Positions 42,903 through 53,750 are shown, numbered from the stretch's first letter. The stretch: 64,000 nucleotides of DNA from Schistocerca nitens (GCF_023898315.1 NC_064619.1:301296150-301360149), one strand, 5' to 3'. The notes: a model not told the origin generated them from the sequence alone. A program made the numbers and translations.

Positions 42903-43529
42903 CTAAGGCATCGGTTTATAAATTTTGTTAATTGTTATAAATATTGGATTGAGTGAATAAAAAATTGACATATTACAATACAAAATACAGATGTGTTCAT
43001 ATACAATAGACGACTCTGAGTCCTCAACTTCAAGGCAAGAGACACACTTCACAATTTTTTCTGAATGTGTGTTACACACATGTTTATGACACTGTCCACA
43101 ATACTGTTTTGGTTTATTTAGATTGTTGTACTTCTGCTTCTCTGTTTTAGCGTGTCTTACACAAACATGGCAACGACCTTTCCCTGCAGGAGGCTGACGT
43201 GCTTCTGTTGTCACTTCTATGATTTTCTTTTGTAGAATAGTCTCCATTGATTGAACAATTTGGTTAGATAACCCTCTTGCATTGGCACTTCTTTCTTCTA
43301 CCTCTAATTTCACTAGTTTCATCCCAGCTTGCAGAAGATAAAGTTTCCGTTTGTTGTGTCTCTCTTCATTCCATCTTGGATGTTGCTGGATGAATGCGGT
43401 GGTTCCATTGATAGCATAAATGTCGATGAGAGAGTAAAATACAGATAGAGGCCATCTATTTGTTCCCCTCTTGTAGGTGTACATACGCGCCATTTGATCA
43501 ATGGTATCAATTCCACAAATCATAAACAC
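42903..43529 (-). pseudogene. piggyBac transposase C-terminal part
   Basis: The sequence GIDTIDQMARMYTYKRGTNR followed by WPLSVFYSLIDIYAINGTTAF, NKRKLYLLQAG and, at the C-terminus, a Cys-rich domain (CHVCVRHAK, YCGQCHKHVCNTHSEK, CVSC). This is the end of a piggyBac transposase (catalytic DDD core end plus the zinc-binding domain that recognises the termini). The frame starts exactly at the RTE insertion. The preceding part continues at 45247-45471 (minus). Confidence 0.88.
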
Positions 43530-45246
43530 AAAATCAAATAGGGGTAATGCAGGAGTAGGTTTAATAATGAATAAAAAAATAGGAGTGCGGGTTACCTACT
43601 ACAAGCAGCATAGTGAACGCATTATTGTGGCCAAGATAGACACAAAGCCCATGCCTACTACAGTAGTACAAGTTTATATGCCAACTAGCTCTGCAGATGG
43701 TGAAGAAATTGAAGAAATGTATGACGAGATAAAAGAAATTATTCAGGTGGTGAAGGGAGACGAAAATTTAATAGTCATGGGTGACTGGAATTCGTCAGTA
43801 GGAAAAGGGAGAGAAGGAAACATAGTAGGTGAATATGGATTGGGGGGAAGAAATGGAAGAGGAAGCCGCCTTGTAGAATTTTGCACAGAGCATAACTTAA
43901 TCATAGCTAACACTTGGTTCAAGAATCATAAAAGAAGTTTGTATACCTGGAAGAATCCTGGAGATACTAAAAGGTATCAAATAGATTATATAATGGTAAG
44001 ACAGAGACATAGGAACCAGGTTTTAAATTGGAAGACATTTCCAGGGGCAGATGTGGATTCTGACCACAATCTATTGGTTATGAACTGCAGATTGAAACTG
44101 AAGAAACCGCAAAAAGGTGGGAATTTAAGGAGATGGGACCTGGATAAACTGAAAGAACCAGAGGTTGTAGAGAGTTTCAGGGAGAGCATAAGGGAACAAT
44201 TGACGGGAATGGGGGAAAGAAATACAGTAGAAGAAGAATGGGTAGCTCTGAGGGATGAAGTAGTGAAGGCAGCAGACGATCAAGTAGGTAAAAAGGCGAG
44301 GGCTAATAGAAATCCTTGGGTAACAGAAGAAATATTGAATTTAATTGATGAAAGGAGAAAATATAAAAATGCAGTGAATGAAGCAGGCAAAAAGGAATAC
44401 AAACGTCTCAAAAATGAGATCGACAGGAAGTGCAAAATGGCTAAGCAGGGATGGCTAGAGGACAAATGTAAGGATATAGAGGCTTGTCTCACTAGGGGTA
44501 AGATAGATACTGCCTACAGGAAAATTAAAGAGACCTTTGGAGAGAAGAGAACCACTTGTATGAATATCAAGAGCTCAGATGGCAACCCAGTTCTAAGCAA
44601 AGAAGGGAAGGCAGAAAGGTGGAAGGAGTATATAGAGGGTTTATACAAGGGCGATATACTTGAGGACAATATTATGGAAATGGAAGAGGATGTAGACGAA
44701 GACGAAATGGGAGATAAGATACTGCGTGAAGAGACTGGCAATGGCAAGGAACTCGTCTGAAGAAGAGAAATTTGTTAACATCGGGTATAGATTTAAGTGT
44801 CAGGAAGTCGTTTCTGAAAGTATTTGTATGCAGTGTAGCCTTGTATGGAAGTGAAACATGGACGATAACTAGTTTGGACAAGAAGAGAATAGAAGCTTTC
44901 GAAATGTGGTGCTACAGAAGAATGCTGAAGATAAGGTGGGTAGATCACGTAACTAATGAGGAGGTATTGAATAGGATTGGGGAGAAGAGAAGTTTGTGGC
45001 ACAACTTGACTAGAAGAAGGGATCGGTTGGTAGGACATGTTTTGAGGCATCAAGGGATCACAAATTTAGGATTGGAGGGCAGTGTGGAGGGTAAAAATCG
45101 TAGAGGTAGACCAAGAGATGAATACACTAAGCGGATTCAGAAGGATGTAGGCTGCAGTAGGTACTGGGAGATGAAGAAGATTGCACAGGATAGAGTAACA
45201 TGGAGAGCTGCATCAAACCAGTCTCAGCACTGAAGACCACAACAAC
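43517..45246 (+). mobile_element. RTE-like LINE lacking its RT domain
   Basis: Flanked by the 11-bp duplication ATCAATTCCAC (43506-43516 and 45247-45257) inside the piggyBac transposase gene. It ends with GAAGACCACAACAAC, a typical RTE 3' end. A first frame (to 44760) encodes most of an APE-type endonuclease. A second (44772-45233) encodes the post-RT C-terminus (YGSETWTITSLDKKR, AFEMWCYRRMLKI). The reverse transcriptase between them is deleted at about 44745-44772. Confidence 0.92.
43535..44760 (+). pseudogene. RTE endonuclease-domain frame (RT-less)
   Basis: Motifs in order: VGLIMNKKIGVRVTYY, VVQVYMPTSS, LIVMGDWNSSVG (metal-binding Asp/Asn), RLVEFCTEHNLIIANTWF, YTWKNPG, RYQIDYIMV and ADVDSDHNLLVMN (catalytic SDH). 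These are the later motifs of an APE-like endonuclease. The ATWNVR start is missing through 5' truncation. The helical linker (NPWVTEEILNLIDERRKYKN, RWKEYIEGLY) follows. The frame then reads a few foreign residues to a stop at 44758-44760, where RT would begin. No stop interrupts ~400 codons, which points to recent insertion. Only the open part inside the insertion is listed. Confidence 0.85.
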
Positions 45247-45471
45247 ATCAATTCCACCTTTAGTGGAATTATAATATGTATTTATCTCGGTTTTATTCTT
45301 CTCTCCTCCAACATTGCCTTTATCTTGGTGCACTGTTGACAACATCAGTAAGTTCTTACTTAGTTTCGTTTTTGCTGTGTAGGACACCAAAGTTACTGGA
45401 GGCCTACGTGTTGGGAACTGCACTAACTCACTACAAGTTAACAAGATAAATAACAGCTGACTTGACACCAA
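45247..45471 (-). pseudogene. piggyBac transposase middle part
   Basis: The minus-strand frame reads LSKNLLMLSTVHQD and KTEINTYYNSTKGGID, matching the KxVxLLSTxHxD...PExxxxYNxTKGGVDxxD stretch of piggyBac transposases, and joins in frame with GIDTIDQMAR at 43529 when the RTE is removed. The N-terminal two thirds are absent: from about 45475 to 45829 only terminal non-coding sequence is seen. Confidence 0.8.
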
Positions 45472-45796
45472 TAATCACTTCCTCTGAAAGTAAACCGATT
45501 GTTGTGAATATCAAAAATACCAACCAACAAGAAACGAACTTGCATTGTTGTGGAGATGAGAAATACGAAATCCTACTAAGGGAAATTTTCTATAGCATGG
45601 AAGCCTAATGGGGGGGGGGTTGTGGGACCCATAATCAGTTTATTTATTTTCTCTCTCAAAGCAGGAATTTTCTATAAAATATATTGACACTACCATTTCA
45701 TAAAATAGCCAACAAACAATAACTCAAAGGGAATATGTAGTATGAAAGTTACTTGGGCAAAAGCAGGGGACATGAAAAAATTGTGGGTTCAACGGA

Positions 45797-45814
45797 CCCC
45801 CCCCCCCCCCCCCC
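45797..45814. repeat. Poly-C tract at piggyBac end
   Basis: A run of 18 C immediately inside the right terminal repeat. A similar but interrupted G-rich run lies inside the left one. Confidence 0.97.
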
Positions 45815-45829
45815 TTAGGCGTCCTAGGG

Positions 45830-45969
45830 TCAGCGCGTAGGGTTGCGCAGTTGGAGGTGAGCCTCCAGCAGTGGTGGATGTGGGGAGTGAGATGACGGAG
45901 TTTTGAGAGCGGATGATCTGGACGTGTGTCCATCAGAGAGAGTAAATTTGTAAGACTGGATGTCATTGA

Positions 45970-46033
<64 letters not shown>

Positions 46034-46455
46034 GACTTTTGAACACTATTAAGGTGAATACATTGTTTGTTCTCTATCAAAATCGTTTATTTGCTAACTA
46101 TGCCTGTCAGTAGTTAGTGCCTTCAGTAGTTAGAATCTTTTATTTAGCTGGGAGTATTGGCGCTAGCTGTATTGCAGTAGTTCGTATAACGAAGATTTTT
46201 GTGAGGTAAGTGATTCATGAAAGGTATAGGTTATTGTTAGTCAGGGCCATTCTTTTGTAGGGATTTTTGAAAGTCACACGGCGTTGCGCTAAAAATATTG
46301 TGTGTCAGTTTAGTGTTGATCAGAATAGGTAAAGAGCGAAATGTCTGAGTACGTTCAGTTCTGCTCAGCTGTTTGAAAATCAAATAATGTAACAGGTTTA
46401 TCAGCACAGTCATTCATAAATCTTTCCAATGGGACGTTAATTTTTCTAAGGGGAC
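45830..46455 (+). mobile_element. LTR-like repeat, right part
   Basis: CAGCGCGTAGGGTTGCGCAG... continues the repeat broken at 41691. It contains a TA microsatellite at 45975-46030 and ends near GGGGACGTTTCATA. I see no retroelement coding region on either side, so this could be a solo LTR. The 3' limit and a target duplication are not certain. Confidence 0.5.
45975..46030. repeat. (TA)n microsatellite
   Basis: About 28 TA repeats within the LTR-like sequence. Confidence 0.97.
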
Positions 46456-46858
46456 GTTTCATAACCTTTAGAACTCAGCTGCATTCCTTTATACGTGCAG
46501 AAAACGATGCAGGATTTGTATCTCATATCTTTTCTTCTCTTCATAGGAGGGTGAGTAAGTAAGTAAGTTGCAAACTTGGATAGAGAGACCAGAACCGCGT
46601 GTACCAGCCTGAATTTCCTTTTTCGAAATACTCCTCTTACAAACCTAAATACTTACTCCATCGTTCGACAAAGTGTTAAAAGCCTGCACATAGGATTATT
46701 GTGGCAGCATTCGCCTCTAACGAGTGACCCCTCGTGATAAACAAGGTCTTTGGTTTCCTTAAATTGCTGCAGCCTATAGGACTGACGTGTTCTGTAGGTA
46801 ACGAAATACAATGTGCCATCACTGGATAATCAAAGAGGCTAGCACGCTTCTTGTTCTG
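46456..46858. other. No recognised feature
   Basis: AT-rich sequence between the LTR-like repeat and a CR1 copy. I see no motif or repeat. Confidence 0.4.
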
Positions 46859-48010
46859 CATCTACATCTATATCCATACTCCGCAAGCCACCTGACGGTG
46901 TGTGGCGGAGGGTACCTTGAGTACCTCTATCGGTTCTCCCTTCTATTCCAGTCTCGTATTGTTCTTGGAAAGAAAGATTTTCGGTATGCCTCTGTGTGGC
47001 TCTAATCTCTCTGATTTTATCCTCATGGTCTCTTCGCGAGATATACGTAGCAGGGAGCAATTTGCTGCTTGACTCATCGGTGAAGGTATGTTCTCGAAAC
47101 TTCAACAAAAGCCCGTACCGAGCTACTGAGCGTCTCTCTTGCAGAGCCTTCCACTGGAGTTTATCTATCCGTAACGCTCCCGTGATTACTAAATGATCCT
47201 GTAACGAAGCGCGCTGCTCTCCGTTGGATCATCTCCATCTCTTCTATCAACGCTATCTGGTACGGATCCCACACTGGTGAGAAATATTCAAGCAGTGGGC
47301 GAACAAGTGTACTTAACCTACTTCCTTTGTTTTCGGATTGCATTTCCTTAGGATTCTTCCAATGAATCTCAGTCTGGCATCTGCTTTACCGACGATCAAC
47401 TTTATATGATCATTCCATTCTAAATCACTCCTAACGCCTATTGCCAGATAATTTATAGAATTAACTGCTTCCGGCTGCTGACCTGCTATATTGTAGCTAA
47501 ATGATAAAGGATCTTTCTTTCTATGTATTCGCAGCACATTACACTTGTCTACATTGAGATTCAGTTGCCATTCCCTGCACCATGCGTCAATTCGTTGCAG
47601 ATCCTCCTGCATTTCCGTACAATTTTCCATTGTTACAACCCTACGATATACTACAGCATCATCCGCAAAAAGCCTCAGTGAACTTCCGATGTTATCCACA
47701 AGGTCATTTATGTACATTGTGAATAGCAACGGTCCTACGACACTCCTCTGCGGCACACCTGAAATCATTCTTACTTCGGAAGACTTCTCTCCATTGAGAA
47801 TGACATGCTGCGTTGTGTTATCTAGGAACCCTTCAATCCAGTCACACAATTGGTCCGATAGTCCATATGCTCTTATTTTGCTCATTAAACGACTGTGGGG
47901 AACTGTATAAAACGCTTTGCGGAAGTCCAGAAACACGGCATCTACCTGGGAACCCTTGTCTATGGCCCTCTGAGTCTCGTAGACGAATTGCGCGAGCTGG
48001 GTTTCACACT
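46859..48010 (-). mobile_element. CR1-like LINE, 5'-truncated
   Basis: The minus strand encodes, from about 48009, QLAQFVYETQRAIDKGSQ then VFLDFRKAFYTVPHSRLM, ISGVPQRSVVGPLLF, RLFADDAVVYRRV (catalytic) and the C-terminal region. Frameshifts lie near 47320 and 47165-47110. The 3' terminus at 46860-46880 is the complement of a GTAGATG-type tail. Closely related to the copy at 23060-24133. Confidence 0.88.
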
Positions 48011-48334
48011 TTCTTATCCTTCGCTGAATTCCTTTATCCTGTTGAACACGAATTCCGATGAAATAAAGTTCTAACCATATCTGGGACGAATTTCGCTATG
48101 GACGTGCTCTGCGGAAAGTTCGTCGGCTCATAAAAATCGCGTTGTTCTACTCGGGTACACACTTATAGTACATATGCCACCTTCGTCTGATTGCATTGAC
48201 CATCGAATTCTGCGTATCAGCTACCTTCCAAGCGACGTGTGCTGCCATCTTCTAGATACGTATAGGCGCTAAATTTGAAACGACAAGTGTATTCTGGCGT
48301 TTGCGACTTATTTATTCACTCACCCTAGTATACA

Positions 48335-48735
48335 ATCTGACGCCGCCAGCTCGCTTCTACTTGTATGTACACGTTAATCTCAGGAACTGGCTGGTTCAAA
48401 TGGCTCTGAGCACTACGGGACTTAACATCTCAGGTCATCAGTCCCCTAGAACTTAGAACTACTTAAACCTAACTAACGTAAGGACATCACACACATCCAT
48501 GCCCGAGGCAAGATTCGAACCTGCGACCATAGCGGTCGCGCGGTTCCAGGCTGAAGCGCCTAGAACCGCTCGGCCAGCAGCGGCCGGCTTAATCTCAGGA
48601 ACTATTTGTGGGATTTTGATACGGTTTTTACTAATATAATTATTCACGATGAAGGTTAGAGTATACAACTTACAAATATTCTATGGACATTGACTGAACT
48701 ATGATGAATTAAAGTCTTCCTCCGCTGCGGAAACG
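48335..48735. repeat. Dispersed repeat, SINE-interrupted
   Basis: The sequence around GGGATTTTGATACGGTTTTT and GATGAATTAAAGTCTTCCTC recurs at 52450-52640 (GGGATTTTGATACGCTTTTC...GATGAATTACAGTTCCCC). It is non-coding. The ends are unclear. Confidence 0.5.
48389..48588 (-). repeat. Main-family SINE, 15-bp TSD
   Basis: Complete copy between TTAATCTCAGGAACT at 48374-48388 and 48589-48603. Confidence 0.95.
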
Positions 48736-48799
48736 GCATTTCCATCTAGCGATACAGCTGCCGCAACTCCTGAGAGCAGTGAAACTGAAGTGGAATCCG

Positions 48800-48900
48800 A
48801 GTCGAATGTGGTGCTCGACCGCTAAAAAGTGTTTCTTGAAACCGAGAGGCCACAGGGTCGAATCCCGGCCGGACACGGATTTTCAATCTCCCTGGAATTC
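48800..48900 (+). repeat. tRNA-like sequence
   Basis: The T-arm-like CAGGGTCGAATCCCGGCC at 48854 with a possible D-arm upstream (GGTGCTCGACCGCTAAAAAG). Probably a SINE head, but I cannot define its tail or a duplication. Confidence 0.35.
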
Positions 48901-49146
48901 ACCTTTCACTGAAGCGAAACATGATTCGGATTCGACTATTAAAATTCTCCTGAGTGTTGTACCGTGTCATTGTGTAAAATGACTTATTTATAAGGTATAA
49001 AACCAACGATCTGACCGTATTACAACGGCCTTCCTCAGAGCAACTGTCTTGTCCTGAGACCGGCCGCGGAAGCCGACATAGATATGAGGTTCGAATTCCA
49101 CGTAAGCTAGAGGGCTCCTTTTCCCAGAGATGAATCCCAGTCAAGC

Positions 49147-49282
49147 CTGGTACTCTAGCTGGCAGAGCTCAGCGGTAGCTGGCTGCCCTCTGTAATAAAA
49201 AAGACTGAGTGAAATATTCAAAGATCAACTAGAACAGGTGTCATATGACGTCCGCCACGACTACCTGCAAAGAAAAAAAAAA
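49147..49282 (+). repeat. SINE family with GCTCAGCG head, third copy
   Basis: GCTGGCTGCCCTCTGTAATA followed by AAAAGACTGAGTG and an A-rich 3' end (49267-49281). More diverged than the copies at 40.0-40.3 kb. Confidence 0.6.
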
Positions 49283-49617
49283 GGCTTGGAAGTTCGTGTG
49301 ATCGAATGTCCGTAGATGTCTCGATTTTTATCTGTGTCTCCCAACACAGCATTCACCTCGCTATGATGGGTGGACATTCGCCAGATGAAACGTCGTTCGG
49401 ATTCCACTTTTCGCTGTTTAAAACTGGCTAGACCCAAGTCGCCGAAGTGACATCCAATTCAAAGACTCGTACCAGGTCACTGAGCCACACAAAATTATTA
49501 TTATTATTGTTACCAGAGTCTATACATACCAGGTGGTTATAATTAATGAGCAGCCACTCATGGAGGTCCAATGTGGCCTACAACCGACGTATGGCAGCGA
49601 AATTTGGTACATTTGTC

Positions 49618-49705
49618 AGTTTTAGTTTAGTTTTAGTTATGTCATGTTCCGTAGATCATTTTCCCGATAATTTTATCGTAATGATGTGGAACAAGTCAGA
49701 TTACA

Positions 49706-49762
<57 letters not shown>

Positions 49763-50560
49763 TAGTGCTAATATTAATATTACTGAAAATTTTAGTTCTA
49801 CACATGCAACTACATTTATAGGTACAATTTTTTTTTACCAGTTCTGAAACAGAAACTCGTCCACGGAATAGAAGGAGTTGTCCAAAATAATTGATTTTAA
49901 GCTAGATTTAAAACTTGATCTGCTACCTGCCAGACACTTTATGTTGTTGGGCAAATGATCAAAGATTTTTGTTCCTGAATAATGTACTCCTTTTTGAGCA
50001 ACTGACAGCTTCAATAACGGATAGGAAAGGTCATTTTTCCCTCTAGTGTTGTACGTACGAACATCACTGTTCTCGAATTGAGATGGATTATTTGTATTTC
50101 ATTAGAGAATATATGTACTCTGATGATGCAGTTAAAGTACCTAACTCCTTGAAAAGGTGCCTACATGACGTCCTTGGGTGAACGCCACTAATTATTCTCA
50201 CTTCTCTTTTTTATACAATCAATACTTTATGTCTCAGTGGTGAGTTACCCCAGAAAACTATTCCATAAGACATTATTGAGCGGAATTATGCAAAATATGT
50301 TAGGAGGCTGATCTGTTTATTACCAGGACTAGCGATAATAGCAAAGAGCGATCAATGAGAACATCCAAAAATTTGAAGAAATCTACCCTGTTAACTGAGC
50401 CCTGTTCATATGCTGCATCAATTGTCGGTATGACTCTGTTCGGTGTACAGAACTGGATATAGTGAGTTTTTTTCAAAATTAAGGGATAGTAAATTTTCTG
50501 AGAACCACTTAATAATTTTTTGAAAGACATCCTTGACAATATCTTCTGCTGCTTTAATGC
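49618..50560 (-). mobile_element. Jockey/I-type LINE C-terminal fragment
   Basis: The minus-strand translation gives SYGIVFWGNSPLRHK, RIISGVHPRTSCRHLFKELG, SNEIQIIHLNSRTVMFVRT, IIQEQKSLIICPTT and a C-terminus near 49840. This matches a common arthropod LINE C-terminus (YGIIFWGNS...HPRTSCRPLFKxLGIL...GVYYSGIKIFNxLP). Stops and frameshifts are present. The 3' region (to 49625) is shared with 29164-29300 and includes the TA repeat at 49709-49759. Confidence 0.75.
49709..49759. repeat. (TA)n microsatellite
   Basis: About 25 TA repeats within the LINE 3' region. Confidence 0.97.
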
Positions 50561-50572
50561 GTTAACCGATTA

Positions 50573-52057
50573 ACGCTGGAACAAAACTAGTTCTAATTTT
50601 GGCCATCAGGTGTAAATCTGACGCTGTACACTGTCTGTATGACGATATGCCATGCACGCTGTCATTTAACAAGCCATAATGTCAGTGAACAGTATGGCTA
50701 CCAAGAAAAGAGGCCGTGTGATGTTAATGAAACTGTTTTATGTGAACTACAACAATTACAGTGCTACATTGAGTGAGTGTCGCTGACTGAAAGGGCTGAG
50801 GAGAGGTCCGATGTCATTAAATGGTTTGATGAAGATGATAATGAACTTGGAAAACTGAGGTGAGCTTGGTGGGGCACCTGGAAGGGGAAGGCGTCCTATC
50901 GCGTTGGAAATTATTGACGACCTTGCTGTTGGTGTAGCTGAGCATGCAACACGAGACCCGGATAGCGCTAGAATATTCTAACCCCTGGTCAACAGTACGG
51001 AAACTTTTGCGGTCTATTTTACACTGATATCAGTACAAGATCCAGACGGTGCTGCAACTAAAACCTCATGATATGCAGAAATCTTCTGAATTTGCTCTTC
51101 GGTCTCTGGCACGATTCGAAGTTGATGACGTGGCAGGGCATTTTACACTAAATAGTGCAATGAATAGACAGACCCACCATTAAATCATGTGTCGTGCAAG
51201 AAGAGCCATTGCAGTCGCCGTATGTGACTGTGTGGTGTGGATTCTCAAGCAACTTCATTCTCGGTCCGTTCTGGCTCTGAGCACTGTGGGACTTGACTTC
51301 TGAGGTCATCAGTCCCCTAGAACTTAGAACTACTTAAACCTAACTAACCTAAGGACATGACACACATCCATGCCCGAGGCAGCGCGGTTCCAGACTGTAG
51401 CGCCGAGAACCGCTCGGCCACTTCGGCCGGCTCGATCCGTTCTTCGTGGAAGAGAGTCCACCCAGTGAGCATCGTAGGTGAACCGCGATGTCTGCACTTT
51501 ATCGAGACCTCCTTGTACAGCACGTGATTCCTGCTTTTGAAGAGCGCAACTGTATGGAAACAACTGTTTTCGAGCAAGATGGGAAACACATCATGTCGCT
51601 CGCTCAGGGAAAGATTTTCTTAATGCAACCTTCGAAGAACGTGTTATCTCCAGGAGTTTTCCAGATGCATGGCCTGCAGGATCATCTCATCTGAAACCAT
51701 GTCACTTTTGGCTCATGAAATATCAGAAAGAACGTCTTTACCAGTGACACTTTGGGTCTCTATCTGATCTGAAGGTCAGTATGCAGGAGCACGTTGCTCA
51801 GATTCCACCAGAACTGCTGCGAGCAACGGTTGATCATGTCGTTTTACGGATGCAGCATCTCGTCGATGTCTCCGATGCTCATACTGAACATATTGTGTAA
51901 GCAGCGGTTGATAATAAAATCAACAATATGCCTTTCTCACTTGTTTGACCTTTTATGGCCACATCCCGTCCCTAATCCGGAAATCTTTCTATTTCTGCGT
52001 TCATAGCGCCTGATTTGCACCTAGTGGCTAAAAATGGAACTAATTTTTTTTCCAGTG
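50573..52057 (+). mobile_element. Mariner-superfamily transposon, decayed
   Basis: TA on both sides (50571-50572 and 52058-52059). The ends are related as inverted repeats: ACGCTGGAACAAAACTAGTT on the left, and the complement of the right end reads CACTGGAAAAAAAATTAGTT. The interior encodes a decayed transposase: KKRGRVMLMKLFY near 50700, a GGAPGRGRRPIALEIID linker near 50870, VWCGFSSNFILGP near 51230, TTVFEQDGKHI near 51565 (second catalytic Asp) and LKPCHFWLMKYQKERLYQ near 51690. In the last motif the family has DFWLWG and the catalytic Asp reads His. A SINE splits it. Confidence 0.75.
51273..51431 (-). repeat. Main-family SINE lacking box B
   Basis: Flanked by TCGGTCCGTTCT (51261-51272) and TCGATCCGTTCT (51432-51443), one mismatch. 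About 27 bp spanning box B are missing between GAGGCA and GCGCGGTTCC near 51382. Confidence 0.9.
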
Positions 52058-52183
52058 TAAATCTGTTCTGCATTAACGTACTAGCACATCTGCCAAGTTT
52101 CGCTGCTATACGATAATTACAGTCCACAACGGATCTCCGTGAGAAGCTGCACTTTAAGCATAATCACCTACTAAATACAGCCT

Positions 52184-52425
52184 CACCGAGCGAGGTGGCG
52201 CAGCGGTTAGCATGCTGGACTCGCATTCGGGAGGACGAAGTTTCAAATCCGCGTCCGGCCATCCTGATTTAGGTTTTCTGTGATTTCCCTAAATCATTTC
52301 AGGCAAATGCCGGGATGGTTCCTTTTAAAGGGCATGGCCGATTTCCTTCCATCCTTCCGTAATCCGATGGGGACCGATAACCTCGCTGTTTGGTCCCCTT
52401 CCTCCAAATCAACGAACCAACCAAT
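52184..52425 (+). repeat. SINE with Ala-tRNA-like head
   Basis: CCGAGCGAGGTGGCGCAGCG GTTAGCATGCTGG gives box A. GTTTCAAATCC gives a mutated box B. The body has CCATCCTGATTTAGGTTTTC and GATTTCCTTCCATCCTTCCG, and the 3' end is an AACCAACC repeat. This is a known arthropod-type tRNA SINE architecture, unrelated in body to the main family. Confidence 0.8.
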
Positions 52426-52449
52426 ATATCCGCCTTTTATACAAGTTAC

Positions 52450-52900
52450 AAATTAAAGTCCCTCGCCACCTTTTTCTGGCTGTATTTGAAAGTTAATGCC
52501 AGTAACTGCTGTAGGGATTTTGATACGCTTTTCACTAATTGATACACTAATTCATGAGAAATGTTCGCTTGTATAATTAGTAAATATTTGGTGCAAATTG
52601 GATGAATTACGATGAATTACAGTTCCCCGCCGCGTCTTTCTGTCTGTATGTGAAAGACACTGCCGCGACGGCTCCGCCGTGACTAGCCGCTTTGCTGCAC
52701 GACTCGCATCGTTTACGGTCTGCTGGGCGCTGCAGTATGCCGACAAGTGGCGCCGGCAGCTCAAATTGTTTAATTTATATGAAATTGATGATACGCAGGG
52801 GCCCGTAAATATATTATCCCTGCGCCAGACAATTAGTCCGGCCACAGGTACATCTGCGCTTTCGAAGCCGAGACGGCTCGCTAGTAATTGCTAAAGTAAA
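52450..52900. repeat. Dispersed repeat plus GC-rich stretch
   Basis: 52450-52640 shares sequence with 48335-48735. The following GC-rich part (52630-52880) contains CAGACAATTAGTCCGGCC and no coding motif. Its nature is unclear. Confidence 0.35.
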
Positions 52901-53480
52901 AGAAATACTGGATGAATACAACGAAATTAGAACTGTAAACACTAAAAAAACATTAGAAACTGCTGTTCGTAATCAAAGCTGGCCTCTTCCGGCTGACAGA
53001 GGCTTTCTTAAATAAAAGGAATAACAGGAGGCAGTACTTGAGAGAGGCATTCATTGACAGGTGTAAAACTGAATAAGGAACAGGATCAGTCATAGCAGTA
53101 AACCTTCCTGACGAACTGTAAGCTGGGAAATGAAAGCTTAAACAATCAAGCAGAGCGCCTCATCTTTGTAAAGGCTCTCGAATAGCTAAACACGTTAGAC
53201 TGCTTAAAAGACGCCAGTAATACACACCGACGATAAAACAGCATTACGTTCTTTAAGGCATCCAAACCATCACAACAGCGTAATTGAAGAAACAAGAAGT
53301 AACATAAGAATGTTGCAAGAAAAGAACTAAATTATAGATACTGCACGGGTTAAAGTTCACACAGCCATAGCCCTACACGGAAATGAACTTGCAGGCTAAA
53401 CGGCAAAAGAGCCATCCAGATCACAGGAGGAAATTTTAGCTGTTCTTGACACAAATGTCACGAAATGTGGTTCTGGAAGA
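52901..53480. other. No recognised feature
   Basis: AT-rich. I see some resemblance to decayed RTE linker sequence (KxxLETAVRNQSW-like near 52950) but not enough to call it. Confidence 0.3.
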
Positions 53481-53490
53481 ATTGGAGAAA

Positions 53491-53690
53491 AAAAAGTTCA
53501 AATGTGTGTGAAATCTTATGGGACTTAACTGCTAAGGTCATCAGTCGCTAAGCTTACACACTACTTAACCTAAATTGTCCTGAGGACAAACACACACACC
53601 TATGCCCGAGGGAGGACTCGAACCTCCGCCGGCACCAGCCACACAGTCCATGACTGCAGCGCCTCACACCGCTCGGCTAATCCCGCGCGG
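53491..53690 (-). repeat. SINE with a Leu-tRNA-like head
   Basis: The same subfamily as 16464-16660, in minus orientation: box A complement CCGCTCGGCTAATCCCG at 53669, box B complement GGACTCGAACCTCC at 53614, tail complement TTCAAATGTGTGTGAAATCT. Flanks AATTGGAGAAA and AATTGGATAAA form an imperfect duplication. Confidence 0.88.
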
Positions 53691-53750
53691 TAATTGGATA
53701 AAGAATGGAAACAGACTACCAAAGAAATTTTCCAACGGGGACCAAAGACC

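Larger units (their letters stand above)
41692..45829 (-). mobile_element. piggyBac-type element, internally rebuilt
   Basis: The left terminus is TTAA|CCCTAGGACACCCAAG. The right terminus is the complement of CCCTAGGACGCCTAAG. The CCCTAG start and the TTAA target are diagnostic of piggyBac. At the right side the duplicate TTAA is degraded to a single T before CAGCGCG. Subterminal G-rich (41731-41757) and C-rich (45797-45814) tracts are present. The interior holds transposase remnants on the minus strand, a CR1 insertion (41768-42862) and an RTE insertion (43517-45246). Confidence 0.85.
49529..52171. mobile_element. TIR transposon shell filled by later insertions
   Basis: The left end TA|CCAGGTGGTTATAATTAA (49527) and the right end, complement of TA|GTAGGTGATTATGCTTAA (to 52173), are inverted repeats. 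They remain homologous for ~80 bp (GGCAGCGAAATTTGG at 49591 against the complement of CCAAGTTTCGCTGCT near 52094). Both face inward and have TA outside. The interior is a LINE fragment and another DNA transposon, so this is the remains of an older element split by them. Confidence 0.6.
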
